Made by a program: the position numbers and the translations under genes. Below are positions 6,072 to 12,341 of a DNA stretch of 14,050 nucleotides, piece after piece. Within the stretch, counting starts at the first letter, position 1; the number at the start of each line of letters is the position of its first letter. Where the stretch lies: positions 1-14,050 of the forward strand of contig NZ_JACUUA010000081.1 in assembly GCF_014859565.1 (NCBI RefSeq), given 5' to 3'. The notes under the pieces are model-generated. The model ran no database searches. It was not told where the DNA came from and saw only the letters and a program-made list of their open reading frames with translations. This stretch comes from Marinospirillum sp. (GTDB lineage Bacteria > Pseudomonadota > Gammaproteobacteria > Pseudomonadales > Halomonadaceae).

Positions 6072-6542
6072 TTAATGCTGACCTGAATGCCCGAATCCGC
6101 CCTCTCCCCGAGCAGTGATGCCGGAAAATTCGTTTACCACGGATAGAGTCGCCTGCAAAACCGGCTGAATCACATACTGAGCAATCCGCTCTCCTGGCTG
6201 GATTGTGTAAGGTGTGTTGGTGCGATTCCATACACTGATCATCAAAGGCCCCTGGTAATCGGCATCAATGGTTCCAGTCAAATTGCCAAGAACAATGCCG
6301 TGTTTGTGGCCGAGTCCGGAGCGGGGCAAAATAAAACCCACCAAGCCAGGATCATTGATAAAGATGGCAAGACCAGAACTGATCAGCGAGGCTTGACCCG
6401 GCATCAGTTCAAGCGGCTCATCAATCATGGCTCGCAGGTCGAAGCCAGCTGAATGCTCTGTTGCATAGGATGGTAAAGGGAAATCGTTTGTACCCATTCG
6501 AGAGTCAAGGATCTTAACTTCGAGCACCGGTTTTTTATTCAA
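6072..6542 (-). CDS. dut: dUTP diphosphatase (dUTPase)
   Basis: Trimeric all-beta dUTPase: converts dUTP to dUMP and pyrophosphate, keeping uracil out of DNA and feeding dTMP synthesis. All five motifs are present, numbered from the TTG start: AGFDLRA (32-38), PRSGLGHK (73-80), [13 protein letters not shown] (86-98, with the catalytic Asp), PGERIAQ (116-122) and the C-terminal [10 protein letters not shown] (145-154). At 156 aa it is close to E. coli Dut in length and sequence. The TTG at 6540-6542 is chosen over the ATG at 6584 because AAGGAG sits 7 bases before it and the N-terminus then matches the family. Mobile elements often carry dut. Upstream, the HU terminator separates it from hup, so it probably has its own promoter, which I could not identify. 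Confidence 0.96.
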   Translation of the reverse strand: MNKKPVLEVKILDSRMGTNDFPLPSYATEHSAGFDLRAMIDEPLELMPGQASLISSGLAIFINDPGLVGFILPRSGLGHKHGIVLGNLTGTIDADYQGPLMISVWNRTNTPYTIQPGERIAQYVIQPVLQATLSVVNEFSGITARGEGGFGHSGQH

Positions 6543-6579
6543 TGGACCGCTCCTTCTTTTCAAAACGGAAATAATTACA

Positions 6580-6611
6580 AGCAAAAATAAGCCGGCATGA
6601 AAATGCCGGCT
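6580..6611 (-). terminator. Intrinsic terminator after hup
   Basis: A perfect 8-bp stem AGCCGGCA/TGCCGGCT (6590-6597 and 6604-6611) with a 6-nt loop, followed on the minus strand by TTATTTTTG. It lies 18 bases after the hup stop and before dut, so HU is probably expressed as its own unit. Confidence 0.85.
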
Positions 6612-6629
6612 CAGATCACCAGGGTAGTT

Positions 6630-6905
6630 TTAACCTTTCACAGCATCTTTCAAGGATTTACCGGCTTTGAAGCTGGGCACCTTGGCAGCGGCAATCTGGA
6701 TTTCTTCACCGGTCTGCGGGTTGCGGCCAGTACGGGCGGCGCGCTCCTTTGCGGAGAAGGTGCCAAAACCCACCAGGGTCACTTCACCGCCACCGGCCAG
6801 CTGGCTGGTAATGGTTTCAGTCAGAGCATTGACTGCACGCTCAGCGGCAGCTTTAGGAATGTCAGCACCAGTGGCAACTGCAGCAATCAGTTCAGCTTTA
6901 TTCAT
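6630..6905 (-). CDS. hup: HU family DNA-binding protein
   Basis: A 91-aa histone-like protein that binds and bends DNA as a dimer and compacts the nucleoid. The sequence shows the family layout: helix pair [11 protein letters not shown]...AVNALTETI, the GFGTF turn (46-50), the beta arm [12 protein letters not shown] (58-69) with the intercalating proline, and the C-terminal [10 protein letters not shown]. It is closest to gammaproteobacterial HU-alpha/beta and has normal length. AAGGAAGG lies 9 bases before the ATG. A copy on a mobile element may help package its DNA or mask it from host silencing (inference). A terminator follows directly. Confidence 0.96.
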   Translation of the reverse strand: MNKAELIAAVATGADIPKAAAERAVNALTETITSQLAGGGEVTLVGFGTFSAKERAARTGRNPQTGEEIQIAAAKVPSFKAGKSLKDAVKG

Positions 6906-6971
6906 CGTTTTTTACCTTCCTTCGTTTATTGCGGTTGAGTTACAGCCTTTTACCTCTACCCGCTTACCGGG

Positions 6972-8228
6972 CTAATAGGTAACCGGCAAACGAGAACGAG
7001 CCTGCTCCATGATGGTGGGATCAATACCGCCATCAAGATGTGATGCACGAAACATGGATTTGAGTCTGGATGAATCCGGATCAACCTCCAAATCAATCTG
7101 CTCTGGCTCTGGAAGCACCTTGTACTTGAAGTTAATGGTCTGACCTTCTTCGGTTAACATGCCATTAAAGCCTTCCCACACACCCAAGAGCAACGCATGT
7201 TCTTCCTGAGTGGGTGCCTCTTGATATCGCCAAATGACCCACAGTTCATTCCCCTTAAGGCAAATGTCATGAATTTTCAGTTCGAGCTCAGTAATGGATA
7301 CCTTGCGCTCCATCTGGGCGGCACCGACCAGATAGCCTGCATACTCACCCACCAGCGATGTTGTAGAGTCAGCAGAGTTGCGCTGAATAATGGATGAAAA
7401 TGGATAGGAAGGCCATTCCACATGAACAGCCTGATCCTGCAGGATGGTTTCTATCGTTTGCTCAATAAACTGGCCCACCTTGCGATTCGAGCTGCGCAGC
7501 ATAATTTCAACAACCATTTCTTCCGTGTTGCGGCAGCGGATGCTCTTTATGTTGCGCAGTACGGACAGGGTGTCCGGTGCATCTTGATGCGCATCAAAAT
7601 AGCGCAGCAGGCCAATAAAATACTGCCGGACTGCACTGACAAACCCTGGGTCAGCGGGATTGCGCTTAATATGAATGGCTTCAACCCAGCGGTTTAACTG
7701 CTCTGGGGTGCGATAAATCTTCAGTCCATCGGGATCAGGATGCGGTTTACTGGTCGTGTGCTTAGAAGGCTCACCGGATTCCTCCAGTCCGCTACCTGAA
7801 AGCGTATCCATAATGTAGCTGTCCAATGCACTTGACTGAGCAGATTCAGCGACCGTGGCTGCCGACTGCACCGATTGATCATAAAGCGCCAGCATTTCGG
7901 TATCGTAAGCAGAAGAATCCACCTCTTCCATTTGCAATAGTGCTTCCGAGGCCGTCAGATCAGGTTCTGGTAGGGCTGTACTTGAAGTTTCCTGGGGCGG
8001 CTCATCCACCTTTTTAAGTGGCTCGACATTCTCGCTGACTGCCTCCTGATCCGCCATCACGGCTTTATCAGTAATCGGATCACTCTTCTGGGCTTTGGTT
8101 TGGAATACAGGGCGAAACCCACCCATCCAGAGTGCCGCGCCAAGCACGGAGACAACGATGATCAGCGCCATAAATGGGTGCTGGTTGAGTAGCCGGTAAG
8201 CCAAGCCAAGCGACTGCAATAGATCCAT
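6972..8228 (-). CDS. Hypothetical membrane-anchored protein, 418 aa
   Basis: I do not recognise this protein. The start MDLLQSLGLAYRLL at 8228 is preferred over a TTG at 8261 that has no ribosome-binding site. One transmembrane segment (about 19-37, FMALIIVVSVLGAALWMGG) is followed by a long acidic, Ser/Glu-rich, probably disordered linker (about 45-170) and a folded C-terminal domain (about 170-418). The layout resembles single-span proteins with a cytoplasmic or periplasmic scaffold role, such as ZipA-like or secretion-accessory proteins, but no family motif is visible. The gene is the first of the minus-strand run. An 18-bp palindrome (8291-8308) shared with the tRNA-cluster upstream region lies 63-80 bases before the start and may be its operator. 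It ends 66 bases before hup. Confidence 0.8.
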   Translation of the reverse strand: MDLLQSLGLAYRLLNQHPFMALIIVVSVLGAALWMGGFRPVFQTKAQKSDPITDKAVMADQEAVSENVEPLKKVDEPPQETSSTALPEPDLTASEALLQMEEVDSSAYDTEMLALYDQSVQSAATVAESAQSSALDSYIMDTLSGSGLEESGEPSKHTTSKPHPDPDGLKIYRTPEQLNRWVEAIHIKRNPADPGFVSAVRQYFIGLLRYFDAHQDAPDTLSVLRNIKSIRCRNTEEMVVEIMLRSSNRKVGQFIEQTIETILQDQAVHVEWPSYPFSSIIQRNSADSTTSLVGEYAGYLVGAAQMERKVSITELELKIHDICLKGNELWVIWRYQEAPTQEEHALLLGVWEGFNGMLTEEGQTINFKYKVLPEPEQIDLEVDPDSSRLKSMFRASHLDGGIDPTIMEQARSRLPVTY

Positions 8229-8290
8229 TGGTAAAACCCTGTAAAGACAATAAAAAAACAAGGAGGATGTGTAGAGGATGTGTAATTGCT

Positions 8291-8308
8291 ATACAGGTTA
8301 GCCTATAG
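8291..8308. promoter_or_regulatory. Palindromic motif, candidate operator (copy 1)
   Basis: ATACAGGTTAGCCTATAG is an imperfect palindrome matching 15 of 18 bases with the perfect palindromic site at 9851-9868. On the minus strand both are followed by TGTAT(A/T)GCA(A/G). It lies upstream of the 418-aa gene. Spacing and symmetry suggest a dimeric regulator of the Cro/CI size class; no regulator gene is in the window. Confidence 0.5.
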
Positions 8309-8357
8309 GTTTTTTTGTGGCAATACTTTTTTGCGCTGGACAGCAGGCTTTTTGTTT

Positions 8358-8388
8358 AATGAAAAACCCTGCTCGTAAGCAGGGTTTT
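8358..8388 (-). terminator. Intrinsic terminator after the 75-aa/32-aa gene pair
   Basis: An 11-bp perfect stem AAAACCCTGCT/AGCAGGGTTTT (8363-8373 and 8378-8388) with a CGTA loop. On the minus strand the stem runs into TTTTTCATTAAAC. It lies about 25 bases after the stop of the 32-aa ORF, supporting that ORF as the end of a transcription unit that includes the tRNAs. Confidence 0.8.
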
Positions 8389-8412
8389 GAAGTGAAAGCG
8401 AATATCGGTACT

Positions 8413-8511
8413 TTAGTCGGATGCCATCAGCTCATCCACTGCCACCGCATCAACTGCCAGAGCGTTCGGAAGCGACTCTGTGGTATAGGTGGCGCGATCA
8501 AGCCGATTCAT
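8413..8511 (-). CDS. Small ORF, 32 aa, overlapping the upstream stop
   Basis: A 32-aa ORF starting MNRLDRATYTTESLPNALAV and ending VDELMASD. Its ATG overlaps the TGA of the 75-aa gene as ATGA, the classic layout for coupled translation, and a strong terminator follows the stop. There is no independent Shine-Dalgarno sequence. It is acidic and lacks any membrane segment. Function unknown; it may be a small partner of the preceding protein. Confidence 0.5.
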   Translation of the reverse strand: MNRLDRATYTTESLPNALAVDAVAVDELMASD

Positions 8512-8735
8512 GATTTGAGACTGTCTTTGTAGGCTTCCAGTTCTTGCTGGGTAATTTCTTTGGGATTTTGTGCCACGGTGATCTGACAGATCCCTGGATC
8601 GGCGGATGCACGGTCAATCTGTTCACGCAAAGTCATCTGCAGGTAGCTATGTGCCTGCGCAGAACTTTCAGCAATGACTGTTACCGGGATTCGAACATAG
8701 CCAGTGTATTTTTTGGCATGAACTGCTGTATCCAT
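8508..8735 (-). CDS. Hypothetical protein, 75 aa
   Basis: I do not recognise this protein. The start at 8735 (MDTAVHAKKYTGYVRIPVTV) has GGGG 9 bases upstream. An in-frame ATG at 8759 would leave only 5 bases to the tRNA-Gly end, and the longer open frame reads through the tRNA itself. The C-terminal half is probably helical and charged (NPKEITQQELEAYKDSLKS). It lies immediately downstream of the tRNA cluster on the same strand, so it is probably freed from the tRNA transcript by tRNA processing. Confidence 0.65.
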   Translation of the reverse strand: MDTAVHAKKYTGYVRIPVTVIAESSAQAHSYLQMTLREQIDRASADPGICQITVAQNPKEITQQELEAYKDSLKS

Positions 8736-8764
8736 GACATGGTACCCCAAAAATGACATTAATT

Positions 8765-8840
8765 TGGAGCGGATGACCCGATTCGAACGGGCGACAGAGT
8801 GCTTGGAAGGCACTTGCTCTACCAGCTGAGCTACATCCGC
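8765..8840 (-). tRNA. tRNA-Gly(TCC)
   Basis: A 76-nt cloverleaf with acceptor GCGGATG/CATCCGC, D arm GCTCAGCTGGTAGAGC, anticodon loop CTTCCAA (anticodon TCC, codon GGA), T arm GTTCGAATC, discriminator T and encoded CCA. It is the last tRNA of the cluster. Confidence 0.93.
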
Positions 8841-8874
8841 AGAGGACTCTGCATCCAATCCTACTCAAAGATAA

Positions 8875-8950
8875 TGGTGGGCCGGAAGGGACTTGAACCC
8901 CTGACCAAGCGATTATGAGTCGCCTGCTCTACCGGCTGAGCTACCAGCCC
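8875..8950 (-). tRNA. tRNA-Ile2(CAT), lysidine type
   Basis: A 76-nt cloverleaf with acceptor GGGCTGG/CCGGCCC, loop CTCATAA (anticodon CAT), T loop TTCAAGT and encoded CCA. The anticodon arm GGCGACTCATAATCGC is that of E. coli ileX-type tRNA rather than elongator Met, so the wobble C is probably modified to lysidine and AUA is read. Elongator Met is the alternative. Confidence 0.88.
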
Positions 8951-8951
8951 A

Positions 8952-8995
8952 ACAGCTTAGCAAGCTGCCGCCTTAGACCACTCAGCCAACTCTCC
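8952..8995 (-). pseudogene. tRNA-Ser(GCT) remnant, 5' half only
   Basis: Acceptor-like GGAGAGT, D-arm region TGGCTGAGTGGTCTAAGG and an anticodon arm GCAGC-TTGCTAA-GCTGT (anticodon GCT) are present. The sequence then runs one base later into the complete tRNA-Ile2. The variable arm, T arm and 3' acceptor strand are missing, so it cannot form a tRNA. Confidence 0.75.
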
Positions 8996-9198
8996 CTTAA
9001 CAGCTTCCGATACACAAGATTAGAAGCTGCATGCCCAATCAAGCTCCATACCAACCCCCACAGCCAGCGGTCGCTTCGTCTCCGGCACTATGCAACGGAA
9101 AGTCGTTGCCACTTCTGTGCTGTGCGTAAACGCTTGGGCAAAACGCTTACTCTGCAAGAGACAAAAAATGAAAAGCAGCATCACTTTTTCCTCTGATC

Positions 9199-9275
9199 TG
9201 GCGCCCGCGACCCGATTTGAACAGGTGACCTTTCGCTTAGGAGGCAAACGCTCTATCCGGCTGAGCTACGCGGGC
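9199..9275 (-). tRNA. tRNA-Arg(CCT)
   Basis: A 77-nt cloverleaf: acceptor GCCCGCG/CGCGGGC, D arm GCTC...GAGC, anticodon arm TTTGC-CTCCTAA-GCGAA (anticodon CCT, codon AGG), T arm ACCTG-TTCAAAT-CGGGT, discriminator G and encoded CCA. About 200 bases with no further gene separate it from the Ser remnant. Confidence 0.92.
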
Positions 9276-9299
9276 AGAAACCTTTGTAAAGCTTTTATT

Positions 9300-9389
9300 T
9301 GGTGGTGGGTCTGGGATTCGAACCCAGGGAGCTGTCGCCAGCCCGACGATTTTCAAGACCGTTGCCTTCGACCGCTCGGCCAACCCACC
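9300..9389 (-). tRNA. tRNA-Ser(TGA)
   Basis: A 90-nt class II tRNA: acceptor GGTGGGT/ACCCACC, TGGCCGAGCGGTCGAAGGC D region typical of serine tRNAs, loop CTTGAAA (anticodon TGA, codon UCA), a variable arm with stem GGGCT/AGCTC, T arm CTGGG-TTCGAAT-CCCAG and encoded CCA. The discriminator reads as A instead of the usual G of bacterial serine tRNAs. Confidence 0.92.
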
Positions 9390-9404
9390 GCGCATTAATC
9401 AGCA

Positions 9405-9481
9405 TGGTCGGAAAAGCAGGATTCGAACCTGCGACCCCCTGCTCCAAAAGCAGGTGCTCTACCAAGCTGAGCTATTTTCCG
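9405..9481 (-). tRNA. tRNA with anticodon TTG (Gln) on a tRNA-Pro-like body
   Basis: A 77-nt cloverleaf: acceptor CGGAAAA/TTTTCCG, D region CAGCTTGGTAGAGC, anticodon arm CCTGC-TTTTGGA-GCAGG, T arm GCAGG-TTCGAAT-CCTGC, discriminator A and CCA. Position 34-36 is TTG (codon CAA). The C1:G72 pair, A73, D loop and GGGGGTCG variable region are those of proline tRNAs, whose loop TTTGGGA would give TGG. One base change separates the two readings. Confidence 0.85.
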
Positions 9482-9483
9482 AT

Positions 9484-9559
9484 TGGCATACCAGGAGGGA
9501 ATCGAACCCCCAACCTGCGGTTTTGGAGACCGCCGCTCTACCAATTGAGCTACTGGCAT
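9484..9559 (-). tRNA. tRNA-Trp(CCA)
   Basis: A 76-nt cloverleaf: acceptor ATGCCAG/CTGGTAT, D region CAATTGGTAGAGC, anticodon arm CGGTCTCCAAAACCG (anticodon CCA), T arm GGGGG-TTCGATT-CCCTC, discriminator G and encoded CCA. It resembles E. coli tRNA-Trp in the D and anticodon arms and is the first tRNA of the cluster. Confidence 0.94.
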
Positions 9560-9723
9560 AAACGATAGTGAATGAGATGATGTGCTGTTACGCCAAAGCT
9601 AGACACGGCAACATCGCGGGTTCCTTAACCGTTTCTGGCATTACCACTGAATCGTTATCTATTCCCCATTTTTCAGGTTCTGTTGCTCTACGATTCAGCT
9701 TCACCAGACCCGCCGCACGGCGA

Positions 9724-9754
9724 CACTCTTTAAAGGATGGCTGCTTCTAAGCCC
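9724..9754 (-). other. 23S rRNA fragment (GTPase-associated centre) in a gene-poor stretch
   Basis: On the minus strand this 31-nt segment begins GGGCTTAGAAGCAGCCAT and ends CTTTAAAGAGTG. It matches the bacterial 23S helix 43/44 region (E. coli about 1060-1095, site of L11 and thiostrepton binding) at about 27 of 31 bases as I recall that sequence. Similarity stops on both sides. The surrounding 9560-9971 holds no convincing gene apart from this, the promoter and the palindrome. Confidence 0.55.
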
Positions 9755-9822
9755 ACCTTTCACCCCTTCAGCTATCTATCAGCACCCAAACACCCATCCC
9801 GGAGCGAGGAACTGACGAGGTC

Positions 9823-9851
9823 AGAATAACACAGGTTTTTACATGCTGCAA
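9823..9851 (-). promoter_or_regulatory. Candidate promoter of the tRNA cluster
   Basis: On the minus strand TTGCAG (9851-9846) and TATTCT (9828-9823) are 17 bases apart, a fair sigma-70 match, directly downstream of the 18-bp palindrome. Transcription would run through the 23S-like segment into tRNA-Trp and the rest of the cluster. Confidence 0.4.
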
Positions 9852-9868
9852 TACAGGATAGCCTGTAT
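9851..9868. promoter_or_regulatory. Palindromic motif, candidate operator (copy 2)
   Basis: ATACAGGATAGCCTGTAT has perfect 7-bp arms around ATAG. It abuts the -35 box of the tRNA-cluster promoter, and on the other side it lies about 100 bases before the 48-aa ORF. A related site is at 8291-8308. It could bind a dimeric regulator of both units. Confidence 0.5.
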
Positions 9869-9971
9869 ATTTTAGAAGCTTAGCTATTTTCTACTGCCTG
9901 GGTTGCAGATGAAGGCATGACAACATTAAGATGTAATAAAGGATAGCCCACACACACAAAAGAGGATTTCC

Positions 9972-10118
9972 ATGCTAACGCTCGCAATGGCCTACCTTCA
10001 CAAAATCAAAGCCGGAGGGGAGTTCAAGCCCCTCTTTCTGTACTTCGCCACCTTTGCGCTCGATTTTTCAATCATTGTCACAATCAATGATGCAGTCACC
10101 GCGCTAAAAGGCTGCTGA
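9972..10118 (+). CDS. Small putative membrane protein, 48 aa
   Basis: A 48-aa ORF (MLTLAMAYLHKIKAGGEFKP then a hydrophobic run FLYFATFALDFSIIVTI, ending ALKGC). AGAGGA lies 7 bases before the ATG. The central 20 residues could span a membrane once. Its stop abuts the stop of the convergent HEAT-like gene without overlap, consistent with a real gene boundary. Weak boxes TTGCAG (9903) and TAAGAT (9927) upstream could be its promoter. Function unknown; single-span peptides of this size include toxins and regulators, but nothing specific is seen. Confidence 0.5.
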   Translation: MLTLAMAYLHKIKAGGEFKPLFLYFATFALDFSIIVTINDAVTALKGC

Positions 10119-11270
10119 TCAATACTCGTAGATCATGGGTTCCAAAACGGAACTCATGTCTTGGGTTGGCTTTTGAAGAAATTCAGTCAGCGGCACATCC
10201 ATCGTGCCACCCTGCTCGTCATCTAGCATGACAAAAGCGGCACCAGGGTCTGTCCAGAGCACCTTTCTGGTTGCGCCTTGATATTCAACCTCACCCGCTG
10301 CCTTGATTTCGACCCGGATTGCGTTCAGCTGCAGCGAATGCTCGATGTGATCAATAATGAAGTCAGCTCCTTTGCGAATAGGAAGATCCTTTTCCTTCCA
10401 CTCCGCCCAGGCGCGCTCCACCATGCCCCGACCACCCTCTTGTGCAAGCGCACTGCTCATTACCTGGGTGATATCAATACTGCGCTCATCGCAGAGCAAA
10501 AACGCGAACTCATCACCGGTAATCTCTTTAATTGCCAGCTGATCCCGTGGCTCCGTAGATGAAAGCGCTCTGGCTGCATGGCCAGCGCCACCAATCATAT
10601 TGATAGCCATCAGTAGATGGTCGTCATAATGGGGCGTATCGCTCAATAATGGTGATTTCATGGCACTGGCAAATAGTGCGATCCGATCTGTGACGACCGG
10701 TGAGCCTCCAGCATCAAGCACTTGTTTTAAAAAATCAAAGGACCTTTCATTCATGGATGCCTGTATTCCGCAAAGTCGATAGCAGAGCTCTTTCAATGAT
10801 CGGGTGTTTCTGATTTCATCGTCCTTCACCCCCAGTTCAAGCAATGCCTGATAGCCGGATAAATCGCATTTATCAAGAAGCCCCAAATGGGTGAAGGGTC
10901 GCGCTTGAGCAGTCCAGCGCACTGATTCATTTTCATCGTGCTCTAGCTGTTGAACAACAGGCTTGAGCTTCCCACCACCGGGGATCTGGTGTGCAACCTC
11001 TTTACGGACATACCAAAGCGGGTCGGAGGCCAGCTCCGTAATGATCGATAATGCATCTGGCAGATCAAGCAGTGCATCCATGCAGCGCACTGCGTGCTGA
11101 CGCACAATCCCAGATGAATCCTGAGCCAGTCCGCGAAGAACTTCTTGAGCCTCGCCATCAAAAGACAGTTTGCTCAGCAAATCAGGAATGGCCGGATGTG
11201 TCTTATCCTGCCTGACCAGCAGCTTCAATAGATTGATCGTAGCCAGTAGTCCTGCATCTTTTTTGCTCAT
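10119..11270 (-). CDS. HEAT-repeat-like protein, 383 aa
   Basis: No close family recognised. Residues about 40-125 contain three helical repeats of HEAT type: VLRGLAQDSSGIVRQHAVRC, ALSIITELASDPLWYVRKEV and LKPVVQQLEHDENESVRWTA, each with the D..x.VR pattern. The middle is a helical domain, and the last 70 residues look like a small beta-rich domain (EVEYQGATRKVLWTDPGAAF). It has no signal peptide or membrane segment. Such repeats usually mediate protein-protein contacts. The start at 11270 has AGGAG 7 bases upstream. Likely a single gene, convergent with the 48-aa ORF and downstream of the terminated 228-aa gene. Confidence 0.82.
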   Translation of the reverse strand: MSKKDAGLLATINLLKLLVRQDKTHPAIPDLLSKLSFDGEAQEVLRGLAQDSSGIVRQHAVRCMDALLDLPDALSIITELASDPLWYVRKEVAHQIPGGGKLKPVVQQLEHDENESVRWTAQARPFTHLGLLDKCDLSGYQALLELGVKDDEIRNTRSLKELCYRLCGIQASMNERSFDFLKQVLDAGGSPVVTDRIALFASAMKSPLLSDTPHYDDHLLMAINMIGGAGHAARALSSTEPRDQLAIKEITGDEFAFLLCDERSIDITQVMSSALAQEGGRGMVERAWAEWKEKDLPIRKGADFIIDHIEHSLQLNAIRVEIKAAGEVEYQGATRKVLWTDPGAAFVMLDDEQGGTMDVPLTEFLQKPTQDMSSVLEPMIYEY

Positions 11271-11364
11271 GGGGCGCTCCTGATTCTTGGTGGTATAGCC
11301 TTCATGCTAGCCAGACCCCGGGTTCTTGAATCCTTTCCAGACGCTCCGTCTAAAGATTGAGTTC

Positions 11365-11389
11365 AAAAAAACCGCACCCAAAGGTGCGG
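11365..11389 (-). terminator. Intrinsic terminator of the 228-aa gene
   Basis: Stem CCGCACC/GGTGCGG (11372-11378 and 11383-11389) with a 4-nt loop, followed on the minus strand by seven T. It lies 28 bases after the stop of the 228-aa gene. Confidence 0.9.
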
Positions 11390-11417
11390 CTCTTGTTTTC
11401 TGCCTGCCAGCAATAAA

Positions 11418-12104
11418 TTACATGCCTGGAGGGGTTGGTGGAGCGTAAGCACCTTGCAGCGGCTGCTGCGTGGCTGCCGGAGCTTGCGGTACTTCAGCTT
11501 CAGCTTCAGCTTTAGGAGTTTGTGGTGCACCAATGCTGGCAGCCAGACCCTGGAAATCTTGAGCCCAGTCAATATCAAGGCTGTTTAGCGCCAGTACGTT
11601 ATCCGCATTCACCGGGCCGGTCCAGATTTTCAGGTAGCCGTCGTAGGTCATGCCAGCACCCTTCAGGACTTCAGCTACTTCCTTGGCCTTGCCGGCTGAC
11701 AGGGTTTCAAAGCCCAGGTGAATGGTCGCATTCACGCCATCAAGCCAGCCGACCGTCTGCTGGAAGTTGACGGCATTCTGGGTCGCCATGGCCAGAGATG
11801 GATTCCACTGAACGCCAGACTGCTCCAGCAGTGGCAGGGTCGCTTCGGTCAGGTACAGTTTCCAGAGGTTGTCACCTTTGGGGTTCTGCTTGTCATCACC
11901 AGCACCGGAAAACTTGACTTTGAGGCCTGCCTGCTCGGCAATTGACTTCAGGGTTTGCTGGAATTCTTTGTGCTCAAACGGAATATCGATGGCAACAAAC
12001 ATCGCCCCGGCTTTGTCCTGGCGCACAGTGCCGCGAACCGGAGGGATTGGCTTTTGCTTTTCTGGAGTAGCTGGAGCTTGCTGGTTTTGGTTGTTTTGTT
12101 CCAT
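11418..12104 (-). CDS. Hypothetical protein, 228 aa
   Basis: I do not recognise this protein. A polar N-terminus (MEQNNQNQQAPATPEKQKP) and a Pro/Ala/Gln tail (about 190-228) flank a compact core of about 160 residues without cysteines. The core has two similar-looking alpha/beta halves: IDIPFEHKEFQQTLKSIAEQ near 40-60 and IHLGFETLSAGKAKEVAEVL near 127-146. There is no signal peptide or membrane segment. AGAGGAAAG precedes the ATG, a strong terminator follows, and the gene stands alone, which suits a well expressed soluble protein. A hairpin in its 5' leader (12143-12157) might affect expression. Confidence 0.85.
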   Translation of the reverse strand: MEQNNQNQQAPATPEKQKPIPPVRGTVRQDKAGAMFVAIDIPFEHKEFQQTLKSIAEQAGLKVKFSGAGDDKQNPKGDNLWKLYLTEATLPLLEQSGVQWNPSLAMATQNAVNFQQTVGWLDGVNATIHLGFETLSAGKAKEVAEVLKGAGMTYDGYLKIWTGPVNADNVLALNSLDIDWAQDFQGLAASIGAPQTPKAEAEAEVPQAPAATQQPLQGAYAPPTPPGM

Positions 12105-12332
12105 GGGTCTTTCCTCTTCGAAGATGGAGTTTTTGAATCATTCAGGCAAAACGCCTGTTTAGCAGGGTTTTAGCCTTCACCCGAATGCTCATACCCACAC
12201 TCTAGCCATACCCGTTTTTCTTTATGTGATCTTTGTTTTTATTGGTTTTTTTAAACCAAGCTTATTACAATTTAATCTATGAGCTTGTGATCCAGGCGTC
12301 CTGTTTTGGCTCTATTGGTTTCTTTGGTGGAC
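12105..12332. other. Divergent intergenic region with two small inverted repeats
   Basis: AT-rich in its central part and without an ORF of note. It holds CAGGC-AAAAC-GCCTG (12143-12157), in the leader of the minus-strand 228-aa gene, and TTGGTTT-TTTT-AAACCAA (12242-12259). Promoters for both directions are expected here, but I cannot pick convincing boxes. Confidence 0.45.
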
Positions 12333-12341
12333 ATGGCGCCA

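Noticed and set aside
9000..9190. Possible extra tRNA (loop CTTCTAA) between tRNA-Arg and the Ser remnant
   Set aside because: No matching anticodon stem, T arm or acceptor stem can be drawn around it.
9090..9568. Plus-strand ORFs of 89-102 aa across the tRNA genes
   Set aside because: They are antisense readings of tRNA genes (FEPRELSPA and FEPATPCSK type peptides are typical of mis-annotated tRNA antisense).
9615..9650. GTTAAGGAAC, also found in 23S rRNA, downstream of the 31-nt fragment
   Set aside because: Only ten bases match and the flanks diverge; chance is a sufficient explanation.
9568..9750. Plus-strand 60-aa ORF
   Set aside because: No ribosome-binding site; it ends within the antisense of the 23S-like segment and has no recognisable features.
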